This document shows, piece after piece, positions 1 to 5,618 of a stretch of 5,914 nucleotides of DNA. The notes under the pieces were generated by a model, which was given only the letters and a program-made list of their open reading frames with translations, was not told where the DNA came from and ran no database searches. Positions within the stretch are counted from its first letter, which is position 1. The number at the start of each line of letters is the position of its first letter. A program made the translations under genes and the position numbers. This DNA is from Eubacteriales Family XIII. Incertae Sedis bacterium (GTDB taxonomy: Bacteria; Bacillota; Clostridia; Peptostreptococcales; Anaerovoracaceae), in NCBI GenBank assembly GCA_031290715.1, contig JAITNA010000144.1:1-5914 (forward strand). The letters run 5' to 3'.

Positions 1-1
1 G

Positions 2-118
2 ATTATTTTGGTTGCTGTAATTGCAGCGTCAGTGACAGTTGCGTTTAAGTACAAATCGTATCTTGAGGGGAAGGAAGCATATATTGCTAAAGAAGAAACC
101 GTCATTGAAAAATACTAA
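2..118 (+). CDS. 3' end of an unidentified membrane-anchored protein (partial)
   Basis: An open plus-strand frame enters from the left edge and ends at TAA 116-118, giving 38 visible residues. The first 16 or so are strongly hydrophobic (IILVAVIAASVTVAF) and look like a transmembrane helix. They are followed by a hydrophilic, Lys/Glu-rich tail (KYKSYLEGKEAYIAKEETVIEKY), so a short tail after the last membrane segment is the simplest reading. The codons are much more AT-rich than those of the minus-strand genes. The gene converges on the mre/minD cluster, so it is probably not part of that operon. Too little is visible to name a family. The same frame stays open after the TAA up to TAA 272-274, which may mean that the stop is a nonsense mutation; this is treated as a finding. 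Confidence 0.5.
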   Translation: MILVAVIAASVTVAFKYKSYLEGKEAYIAKEETVIEKY

Positions 119-290
119 AGGAGAATCGCTCCCAAATATCGTGAACAATACTCATCGCCAATTGTTGATCCCGGCCATTCATGTTCAAAAATTCCTGCAA
201 GAATATTTGATGCTCATTCGGACTTCCCGAATCGTTTTCCCGACAGTAATCAATCAGGAGAGAATATTGAATAAAAACCACCCCCCCCCG
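119..290. other. intergenic gap between convergent genes
   Basis: This stretch separates the plus-strand stop at 118 from the minus-strand minD-like stop at 291. It is AT-richer than the rest of the window. It contains a run of nine C at 281-289, directly after the minD-like stop. On the minus strand this reads G9, TGG, then five T. The only pairing seen next to it is a 5-base CCGCT/AGCGG stem with a 12-base loop spanning the minD-like stop, which is too weak to call a terminator. I see no RNA gene or promoter. One plus-strand frame is open from 119 to 271. Confidence 0.6.
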
Positions 291-1013
291 CTAATACCCA
301 AGCAAGCGGTCGGCGATTTTGTTGAAATTGCGCTCTATATAATTTCCCCTTTGGCAGACGATCGGGATCCCTTTGTTTGCGGAGAGGTGGATCGCGTCGT
401 CCTGCTGAATGACCCCGAGCAGCGGGATTTTCATAATGCCCGTGATCCGCTCGACGCTCGGCAGCGAGCCCGTACTCATGAAGTATTTGTTCACCTTGTT
501 GACGACGTAGACGCGCCGGCCGACCCCCCGCGCGCGCAGCGTTTGGTCGATCATGTCCGCGTCGCGCAGCGCCACAAATTCGGGCGTCGTCACGATCACC
601 GCGACATCGGCCGACAAAGACGCCAACTTGTGTTCGGCCGTCACGCCGGCCGGCCCGTCGACGATCACCATGTCGAATTTTTCTTTCAAAGCCTTGTAAA
701 ATTCCCGGATCTGATCCTCGGATGCCGTGAATTTGTCCCGGCGCTGTGTCGTCGCGAGCAGCCAGACAGCCTGAAAGCGTTTGTCCCGCACGAGCGCTTT
801 CTCAATGGTCACGACCCCGTTGAGCACATCCGCCGTGTCAAACACCACATTATTTTCAAGGCCCAAATAGATATCGAGGTTTCTCAGCCCGATGTTCATA
901 TCCACGAAAGCGATCCGCAGGCCGCGCTCCCCGTAGACCGCCCCGAGATTTGCGGCGAACACGGATTTGCCGACGCCGCCTTTCCCCGAAGATACGAAGA
1001 TCAACTTCCCCAT
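291..1013 (-). CDS. minD: MinD-like ParA/MinD-family ATPase, without the usual C-terminal membrane helix
   Basis: This is a 240-residue P-loop ATPase of the MinD branch. MinD proteins dimerise with ATP, bind the membrane and recruit MinC to place the division septum. Visible are the deviant Walker A GKGGVGKS at 10-17 (signature Lys11, Lys16), the switch I block IGLRNLDIYLGLEN at 41-54, the Walker B-like IVDGPAG at 117-123 and the LRDAD motif at 149-153. The start ATG at 1013 is supported by GGAGG nine bases upstream (1023-1027) and by a fit to the MinD N-terminus; upstream codons in frame lie inside mreD. It overlaps the mreD stop by one base (TGATG). Oddities: residue 40 is Asn (codon AAC at 894-896) where MinD normally has Asp, and the protein stops at NKIADRLLGY, about 25-30 residues short of typical MinD, so no amphipathic membrane-targeting helix is present. 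No minC or minE is in the window. The family is certain; a true division-site role is only inferred. Confidence 0.85.
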   Translation of the reverse strand: MGKLIFVSSGKGGVGKSVFAANLGAVYGERGLRIAFVDMNIGLRNLDIYLGLENNVVFDTADVLNGVVTIEKALVRDKRFQAVWLLATTQRRDKFTASEDQIREFYKALKEKFDMVIVDGPAGVTAEHKLASLSADVAVIVTTPEFVALRDADMIDQTLRARGVGRRVYVVNKVNKYFMSTGSLPSVERITGIMKIPLLGVIQQDDAIHLSANKGIPIVCQRGNYIERNFNKIADRLLGY

Positions 1014-1531
1014 CAGGCCGTCCCTCCGAGATATTTCCGATCCCTTTTGTGCCGGATGATCGTCCGCACAAGCAGCAGATGAAGGATACACACAATCACA
1101 GCATGGCTGATCAAAAGCCCCGGCAGCGCGCCAACGGCATGGTCGATCTTGACCGGGCTGCCCGTGAGATGATACGCGAACCAGACCGCAAAGACGTTGA
1201 TCGGCGTCGCGATGAGCGCCATGAGAATATCGGGGAGGACCCTTTCGCGATTGAACAGCCGCCGGAAAATCAGGGGCGGGATACCGGCGGCGACAAAAGT
1301 GATCGTCTGAATGCCGAAGAGCGTCTGCGTCGACAGGTCGAGCAGCAAGCCGAATACAATCCCCAAAATCAGGCCGTAGCTTTCGTCATAAAGAAAGCTG
1401 AAAACCACGACAAGGCAGAGCAGGAGATTGGGGGATACGCCCCGGATACTCACGCCGCCGAGGATCGTGGTTTGAATGAGGAAAGCGATGAAAAAGAGAA
1501 TTGCCGCTTTGTAATATCGCATTTTTCTCAT
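1013..1531 (-). CDS. mreD: rod shape-determining protein MreD
   Basis: This is a 172-residue, highly hydrophobic protein, a usual size for MreD, the integral membrane subunit of the elongasome that works with MreC and MreB in lateral wall synthesis. I see about six membrane segments, near residues 7-24, 32-48, 52-66, 70-90, 99-121 and 134-156, with a basic C-terminal tail (RTIIRHKRDRKYLGG) that should face the cytoplasm. MreD sequences diverge strongly, so the name rests on topology, length and the position right after mreC. The start ATG overlaps the mreC stop by four bases (ATGA). A purine-rich AAAGGTGG inside the last mreC codons lies about ten bases upstream, so translation is probably coupled. 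A second ATG at codon 4 is possible but less favoured. Confidence 0.9.
   Translation of the reverse strand: MRKMRYYKAAILFFIAFLIQTTILGGVSIRGVSPNLLLCLVVVFSFLYDESYGLILGIVFGLLLDLSTQTLFGIQTITFVAAGIPPLIFRRLFNRERVLPDILMALIATPINVFAVWFAYHLTGSPVKIDHAVGALPGLLISHAVIVCILHLLLVRTIIRHKRDRKYLGGTA
1023..1027 (-). promoter_or_regulatory. ribosome binding site of the minD-like gene
   Basis: The minus strand reads GGAGG, nine bases before ATG 1013 and inside the last codons of mreD. It decides the start against longer in-frame options upstream and suggests independent initiation as well as coupling to mreD. Confidence 0.75.
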
Positions 1532-2349
1532 AACAGCAACGCCACCTTTTTGATCCCTTTGAAATATACCGCGGGCTGAATTTTGACCGCCAGCAGCGCG
1601 TTTTCGTCCGTATGTTTCGCTTCGATCACCGTACCGATCACGATACCGGCCGGGTACACGCCCCCGATCCCCGACGTGATGAGCTGATCGCCTTCTTTGA
1701 CCTTCGCTTCATCGTCAAGCATTACGCCCGTCAGCCCGCCGTCGCCGTCACCGCTGCAAACGCCCAGAAAGCCCGGATTGTCCGCAAGCTGAAAACCGAT
1801 TTTGTTGTTTTCGTCGATGATGGCGACGACTTTCGAGGAGCCTTTCGCGGTTTCAAATACGCGTCCGATCAACCCGTCGCCGTTCACGACGACGGTATCC
1901 CGCCCTGCGCCGGCTTCCTCCCCGACGTCGATCGTCAGGATGTTGAACATATCCGAACCCTCAAACGCCAGTACGTTCGCCGCCTTGAGCGTATACTCGC
2001 CGCGCAAGGCGTCCGTACCGAGCGCGTCCTGCAAATTCCGCAATTCCTCCAGTTCCGTTTCGTCCAAACGGTATTTGATGAGCTCATCCTGCAGACGGCT
2101 CACTTTTTCTTTCAGTTCTTCGTTTTCGCGGAGGATGTCCTCATCCGTGAAAGCGTTCGTGACCCGCTCCCGAACCCAAACGGCCGCCGCCGCAAAAGGC
2201 TTTTGCACAGCGGAAATCACACTTCTCGCCGCGCCGCCCGCCGGATTGTCATATTCGCTGAGCCGCCAGGAAGCAAAAATAAAGATCAGCAGCAGGACAA
2301 TGGCCGCCGCCGCGATGGTAAATTTGGGGCGTTCCCAAAACCATTTCAT
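1528..2349 (-). CDS. mreC: rod shape-determining protein MreC
   Basis: This is a 273-residue bitopic membrane protein that links cytoplasmic MreB and MreD to penicillin-binding proteins outside the membrane. A short charged N-terminus (MKWFWERPKF) is followed by one membrane helix at about 11-28. A coiled coil at about 70-110 (heptad-like RENEELKEKVSRLQDEL) follows, the known MreC dimerisation element. The rest, about 117-273, matches the MreC beta-domain with blocks such as NILTIDVGEEAGAG, VVNGDGLIGRV, SKVVAIIDENNKIG and LITSGIGGVYPAGIVIGTV. Length is typical. The ATG lies three bases after the mreB stop, with only a weak purine stretch before it, so translation probably depends on ribosomes arriving from mreB. 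The end overlaps mreD by four bases. No truncation or unusual residue was noticed. Confidence 0.96.
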   Translation of the reverse strand: MKWFWERPKFTIAAAAIVLLLIFIFASWRLSEYDNPAGGAARSVISAVQKPFAAAAVWVRERVTNAFTDEDILRENEELKEKVSRLQDELIKYRLDETELEELRNLQDALGTDALRGEYTLKAANVLAFEGSDMFNILTIDVGEEAGAGRDTVVVNGDGLIGRVFETAKGSSKVVAIIDENNKIGFQLADNPGFLGVCSGDGDGGLTGVMLDDEAKVKEGDQLITSGIGGVYPAGIVIGTVIEAKHTDENALLAVKIQPAVYFKGIKKVALLL

Positions 2350-2352
2350 ATC

Positions 2353-3393
2353 TTATCTCTTATTGTAACTTGCATAGCGCTCAAGCTTGTCGATATTTGA
2401 CAGGCTTGTGCCCGTGCCCTCCGCGACGGCTTCGAGCGCGTTGGCCGCGACCACCGCCCCAATGCCGGTTTCCTGTTCGATGAGCCGGTCGAGCCCGCGA
2501 ATCAGCGCGCCGCCGCCCGTCAGCACAATGCCCTCCTGCGCGATATCCGCCGCGATAGCCGGCGGCGCGTTTTCGAGCGTCTGCTTGATCCCGTCGATGA
2601 TGATTTCGACGGACTCCTCCATGGCGTCGTAGATTTCGGCGGGCGTCAGCGCGTAGGTCCGCGGGAGCCCCGTGACGATATCCCGGCCGCTCGCGGAATA
2701 CTGCGCGGTTTTGAAAAAATCATCTTCCGGGTCTATGAGGGCGCAGCCCAAATGGATTTTCAGCTCCTCGGCCATGCTGTCCCCGATAATCAGTTCAAAA
2801 TTCTTGCGCACGTATGCGACGATCGCTTCATTGAGTTTGTCGCCCGCGTGACGCAGCGAGGTACTCGTCACAATGCCTTCCAACGCAATGATGGCGATGT
2901 CCGACGTCCCGCCGCCGATATCGGCGACCATACAGCCCGTCGGCCCGTCGATGGGCAGCCCGCAGCCGATCGCGGCCGCCATGGGCTCGTCGAGAATGAA
3001 CACATCCTTCGCGCCCATCTGCCGCACGACCTCCTCGACCGCGCGTTTCTCGACCTCCGTCACGCCGGACGGGACGCCGATCACGATACGAATCCGCGAA
3101 AACCGCGAAACGCTGTCCAAGACCTTTGTCAAAAACTCCCGCAGCATTTCGGCCGTCATTTCAAAGTTGGAAATCACGCCGTCCTGAAGCGGCCGGATGA
3201 CGCGGATGTGCTTGGGGGCCTTCCCGATCATCTTCTTGGCTTCCTCGCCCACCGCCAGAATGCGTTTCGCGTGCGTGTCGACCGAGATCACACTGGGTTG
3301 GTTGAGCACAATGCCTTTGCCCTTCACATAGACCAATGTGTTGGCCGTCCCAAGGTCAATGCCGATATCCTTTTTGCCGAAATAGAAAAGCAT
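2353..3393 (-). CDS. mreB: rod shape-determining protein MreB (bacterial actin)
   Basis: This is a 346-residue actin-fold ATPase that forms membrane-bound filaments guiding cell wall elongation. All nucleotide-binding blocks are present: phosphate-1 DLGTANT at 13-19, LDEPMAAAIG at 134-143, phosphate-2 DIGGGTSD at 158-165 and the adenosine motif GIVLTGGGALIRGL at 288-301. The hydrophobic N-terminus MLFYFGKK agrees with the amphipathic or hydrophobic membrane anchor known for MreB. The C-terminal AVAEGTGTSLSNIDKLERY matches the family end. The ATG at 3393 is preceded by GAGGAAA about 8-11 bases upstream. It is followed three bases later by mreC. The order mreB-mreC-mreD separates it from solitary paralogues such as Mbl. 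Length and residues look normal, so it should be functional. Confidence 0.98.
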   Translation of the reverse strand: MLFYFGKKDIGIDLGTANTLVYVKGKGIVLNQPSVISVDTHAKRILAVGEEAKKMIGKAPKHIRVIRPLQDGVISNFEMTAEMLREFLTKVLDSVSRFSRIRIVIGVPSGVTEVEKRAVEEVVRQMGAKDVFILDEPMAAAIGCGLPIDGPTGCMVADIGGGTSDIAIIALEGIVTSTSLRHAGDKLNEAIVAYVRKNFELIIGDSMAEELKIHLGCALIDPEDDFFKTAQYSASGRDIVTGLPRTYALTPAEIYDAMEESVEIIIDGIKQTLENAPPAIAADIAQEGIVLTGGGALIRGLDRLIEQETGIGAVVAANALEAVAEGTGTSLSNIDKLERYASYNKR

Positions 3394-3408
3394 GTGTTAT
3401 TTCCTCGC

Positions 3409-3430
3409 TATGATTCTATATGATTCTATA
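3409..3430 (-). repeat. 2.2-copy, 10-base direct repeat in the mreB leader
   Basis: The unit tatgattcta occurs twice, followed by ta, 16 bases before the mreB start. On the minus strand each copy gives TATAGAATCA, which contains TAGAAT, one mismatch from a -10 box. I could not find a -35 box 16-18 bases upstream of either copy. A perfect 5-base hairpin (CCGCC, GCGG, GGCGG) lies next to it at 3431-3444, with no following T run. It could be a weak internal promoter, a protein-binding site or simple slippage. Confidence 0.55.
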
Positions 3431-3455
3431 CCGCCGCGGGGCGGGAGCTTACATC

Positions 3456-4136
3456 TTACATCAGTTTCTTGTTCTTCATGCTCGTGTGCCGGCCCTTTCC
3501 GATAATAATGTGGTCGATTACCTCAATACCAAGAAGGGCGCCCGCTTCGCAAAGCCGTTTTGTAATCATCACGTCGCTCTCGCTCGGCTCGGGATTGCCG
3601 CTCGGATGATTGTGTACGAGGATGATGCTGCCCGCGCCGCGTTTGACGGCCGGACGGAACACATCCCTCGGATCCGCAATGGAACTGCTGATCCCGCCGC
3701 GCGTGATGAGCTCTTTCCCGATCACTTCGTTTCTCGCATTGAGGAGCAGGGTGATCAGGCATTCCTGCTTCTCCGCGCCGAGCTCCGCCATATACATCGC
3801 CGCAACGTCGGCCGGACAGCCAATGTGCGTTCTTGCGGACGCGTCCGCGGCAGAGATTCGCATTCCGATCTCCGCGGCCGCGAGCAGCCGGCAAGCCGTC
3901 GCTTCCCCGATCCCTTTCACAAGGATCAGCTCTTCCGGAGAAGCCGATAGCAGCGAATGCAGCCCGTTTTCCATCGCCGCGAGTACCCTCGAAGCCAGTA
4001 CGATCGCACTGTCGTCCCGCGTTCCGGAACCGATGAGCAGCGCGAGCAATTCCGTATTGGACAGGCTTTTCCCGCCCTGCCCAAGCATTTTTTCCCTTGG
4101 CCTTTCGGCCGCGGGCAGTTCTCTAATCATTGGCAT
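3456..4136 (-). CDS. radC: RadC-family JAMM/MPN domain protein
   Basis: This is a 226-residue protein, a normal RadC length. The N-terminal part carries the UPF0758 region with a helix-hairpin-helix-like segment (LVKGIGEATACRLLAAAEIG, 72-91). The C-terminal part is the JAMM fold with the metal motif HNHPSGNPEPSESD at 175-188 (His175, His177, Asp188) and the downstream block VIDHIIIGKG at 206-215. Glu122 or Glu125 could supply the upstream acidic residue. RadC was first linked to DNA repair, but that role has been withdrawn or doubted, and its substrate is unknown. The start ATG at 4136 is chosen because AAGGAGG lies five bases upstream. The in-frame TTG at 4211 is rejected because it would sit at or upstream of the predicted transcription start and adds an unusual N-terminus. 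radC upstream of mreB is a common arrangement in Bacillota. Confidence 0.95.
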   Translation of the reverse strand: MPMIRELPAAERPREKMLGQGGKSLSNTELLALLIGSGTRDDSAIVLASRVLAAMENGLHSLLSASPEELILVKGIGEATACRLLAAAEIGMRISAADASARTHIGCPADVAAMYMAELGAEKQECLITLLLNARNEVIGKELITRGGISSSIADPRDVFRPAVKRGAGSIILVHNHPSGNPEPSESDVMITKRLCEAGALLGIEVIDHIIIGKGRHTSMKNKKLM

Positions 4137-4141
4137 GACCG

Positions 4142-4148
4142 CCTCCTT
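4142..4148 (-). promoter_or_regulatory. strong ribosome binding site of radC
   Basis: The minus strand reads AAGGAGG, five bases before ATG 4136. It is near-complementary to the 16S rRNA end and is the best such site in the window. It fixes the radC start. Confidence 0.85.
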
Positions 4149-4219
4149 TTCCGGGAAACCGCGCTTCCGCGTACTTCCCCTGCCTTTGGAAACGATCCTT
4201 TCGCAAACCAACTTTACAA

Positions 4220-4248
4220 ATTATACCATATTCAAAACGTTTCGCCAA
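4220..4248 (-). promoter_or_regulatory. sigma-A-type promoter for radC-mreBCD-minD
   Basis: On the minus strand TTGGCG (4243-4248, four of six matches to TTGACA) is followed by a 17-base spacer and a perfect TATAAT (4220-4225). The spacer ends in TGG, giving an extended -10 (TGGTATAAT). The predicted transcript starts near 4212-4214, leaving a leader of about 75 bases before radC. The -35 and most of the spacer overlap the last cmk codons and stop (4232-4234). The surrounding AT-rich stretch stands out from the GC-rich genes. This probably makes radC-mreB-mreC-mreD-minD a separate unit, although read-through from cmk remains possible. I saw no operator next to it. Confidence 0.8.
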
Positions 4249-5062
4249 GCGCCGGCGATCCCTGCGGCGACGGCGACATCCGGGCGATCACACAGGCGAG
4301 TACCTCTTCAATCCCCATATCGTCCGTGAAGATTTCGATGGCATCGTCCGTTTTGACAAGCGGATTGACCGCGCGGTGGGAATCGTTGAAATCGCGTTTT
4401 TCAATGTCCGCAAGGACATCCGCGTATCGCGCGTCCACCCCTTTTCCGAGCATTTCCAGATGTCTGCGGCCCGCCCTTACCTGCGGCGAAGCCGTGATGA
4501 AAAATTTGAAACGCGCATTCGGAAACACATTGCTGCCGATGTCCCGGCCGTCCATGATCACGCTTTTTTTCGCGCCCATGTCCCGCTGCAGCGCGACGAG
4601 CTTGGCGCGCACGACCGGAAGCGCTGAACACTTTGAAGCCATCATCGTGACCTCCGGCGTCCGGATCAGCCCGGAAACATCCTCCCCGTCAAGCAGCGTA
4701 CTCCCGCCGTCGAGATCAACGACCGTTTCCGATAGCATCGCGTTCAGCGGAGCAAGCGCAAGCGAAAGCGCCGCGCCGCCCGCCCCGGAGCCCGCGTCAG
4801 AATCCGCATCCGCGCCCAAACCCGCGCCGCCCTCCGGCAGCGCGATCCCATTTCGCAGAATCTTCAGCGCGACAGCCCGGTACATCGCGCCCGTATCGAT
4901 ATAGTCGATGCCGAGCGCCCCGGCCGCCGCTTTCGCGATCGTACTCTTGCCCGCGCCCGATGGCCCGTCGATCGCCACCACGAAATGCGGCAGCGCACGG
5001 ATGGCGTCCGCGTCAGAAATCCGATCGCGCCGCCCGTCCGAAGCGGCTCCGTTCACGCTCAA
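4232..5062 (-). CDS. cmk: cytidylate kinase (CMP/dCMP kinase)
   Basis: Cmk phosphorylates CMP and dCMP with ATP, feeding CTP, dCTP and lipid precursor pools. With the TTG start at 5062 the protein has 276 residues, long for a family of about 220. Motifs are the Walker A GPSGAGKST at 33-41, DTGAMYRA at 56-63, the EDVSGLIRTPEV block at 127-138, VIMDGRDIGSNVFP at 168-181 and the lid and C-terminal block KRDFNDSHRAVNPL at 222-235. Two parts account for the extra length: residues 1-27 before the first beta strand, and a Gly/Ala/Asp/Ser-rich insert at about 78-98 (bases 4769-4831). TTG 5062 overlaps the nrdR stop by four bases (TTGA), but its ribosome binding site is weak. GTG codons at 4981 and 4978, right before the conserved core, would give normal N-termini but lack such a site. 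The core residues look intact, so activity is expected. Confidence 0.94.
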   Translation of the reverse strand: MSVNGAASDGRRDRISDADAIRALPHFVVAIDGPSGAGKSTIAKAAAGALGIDYIDTGAMYRAVALKILRNGIALPEGGAGLGADADSDAGSGAGGAALSLALAPLNAMLSETVVDLDGGSTLLDGEDVSGLIRTPEVTMMASKCSALPVVRAKLVALQRDMGAKKSVIMDGRDIGSNVFPNARFKFFITASPQVRAGRRHLEMLGKGVDARYADVLADIEKRDFNDSHRAVNPLVKTDDAIEIFTDDMGIEEVLACVIARMSPSPQGSPALGETF

Positions 5063-5553
5063 GGCTTTTCCGCTTTCCGGCCGGGTTTCCTGCCCTTGCC
5101 GCTGTCCGAAAGCAGCTTCTCAATCTCGTTGCGAAAACTCTCGGCATCCGTAAACTGGCGGTACACAGACGCGAACCGCACATACGCGACATCATCGATC
5201 GTACGCAAGTGCTCCATTACATATTCGCCGATCAGCGAACTGTCCATTTCTTTCAGCATGAGATTGGAGAGCCTTTTTTCAACGTCGGAAACGATCTTCT
5301 CAATATCGTCCATCGGCACGGGCCGCTTTTCGCAAGCCCGAATAATACCGCTCATCACCTTTGAACGGTCAAAAGTCTGGCGGCTGCCGTCCTTCTTGAC
5401 CACGATCAGCGGAATCTCCTCGATCTTTTCGTAAGTCGTGAACCGGCGGCCGCACTCCTCGCATTCGCGCCGGCGCCGAATCGCCTGCCCCTCGTCCGTC
5501 GGGCGGCTGTCGACGACCTTCGTATCCGGATTGTCACAAAACGGGCATTTCAT
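5059..5553 (-). CDS. nrdR: transcriptional repressor NrdR
   Basis: NrdR senses ATP and dATP and represses ribonucleotide reductase operons by binding NrdR boxes. The 164-residue protein has the N-terminal zinc ribbon with Cys3, Cys6, Cys31 and Cys34 (CPFC and CEEC), the basic stretch QAIRRRRECEECGRRFTTYE at 23-42, and an ATP-cone at about 49-139 (IVVKKDGSRQTFDRSKV to FASVYRQF). A basic, Lys/Arg-rich tail at 152-164 (GKGRKPGRKAEKP) extends beyond the usual end, as in many relatives. The ATG at 5553 is preceded by AGGTGGG six bases upstream (5559-5565). It lies 61 bases after the rplT stop and overlaps cmk by four bases, so it probably shares the ribosomal transcript. I found no NrdR box (ACACWATATATWGTGT-like pair) in the window, so its targets are elsewhere. 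Confidence 0.97.
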   Translation of the reverse strand: MKCPFCDNPDTKVVDSRPTDEGQAIRRRRECEECGRRFTTYEKIEEIPLIVVKKDGSRQTFDRSKVMSGIIRACEKRPVPMDDIEKIVSDVEKRLSNLMLKEMDSSLIGEYVMEHLRTIDDVAYVRFASVYRQFTDAESFRNEIEKLLSDSGKGRKPGRKAEKP

Positions 5554-5618
5554 AATATCCCACCTGTCATTTCACGACCGCTCATTTTGCGACCGCTCAT
5601 TTCGCGACCGCGCTTCAT
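5550..5618 (-). CDS. possible 22-codon mini-ORF bridging rplT and nrdR
   Basis: In the frame set by ATG 5616-5618 the minus strand encodes MKRGREMSGRKMSGREMTGG followed by IL and TGA 5550-5552. Its start overlaps the rplT stop (ATGA), and its stop overlaps the nrdR start (ATGA). The ORF is built from the tandem repeat and has four in-frame ATGs, each overlapping a TGA in the rplT frame. It could be a translation relay from rplT to nrdR, a small basic peptide, or a side effect of the repeat. No clear ribosome binding site precedes the first ATG, which would need coupling to rplT. Confidence 0.25.
   Translation of the reverse strand: MKRGREMSGRKMSGREMTGGIL

Noticed and set aside
98..293. Read-through of the minD-like TAG stop: about 60 further open codons, ending in a partly amphipathic segment (MSIVHDIWERFSFSIFQ)
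   Set aside because: It runs through the G9 tract and AT-rich intergenic DNA, shows no match to known membrane-targeting helices, and other frames are open there too; most likely chance.
281..330. Terminator after the minD-like gene (CCGCT/AGCGG stem, G9, T5)
   Set aside because: The stem is five pairs with a 12-base loop, and nine G separate it from the T run; not a convincing intrinsic terminator.
39..1082. Long plus-strand open frame of 347 codons opposite the minD-like gene
   Set aside because: It is antisense to a clearly conserved ATPase gene, is rich in His, Arg and Asp as expected for a shadow in GC-rich DNA, and resembles no family I know.
1014..1091. Longer minD-like start with 26 extra residues
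   Set aside because: The extra part overlaps mreD and does not resemble a MinD N-terminus, while ATG 1013 has a good ribosome binding site and fits the family.
2752..3423. Plus-strand open frames opposite mreB, mreC, radC and cmk (for example 1612-2400, 2752-3423, 3610-4329, 3957-4904)
   Set aside because: All lie antisense to well-identified genes and have the biased composition of shadow frames.
4137..4211. Longer radC start at TTG 4211
   Set aside because: AAGGAGG is placed correctly for ATG 4136, and the predicted transcript begins at about 4213, leaving no room for a ribosome binding site before 4211.
4242..4258. Hairpin TCGCC-7-GGCGA near the cmk end followed by AACGTTTT, as a terminator
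   Set aside because: The stem has only five pairs, the T run is short and interrupted, and the element overlaps the cmk coding end and the -35 box.
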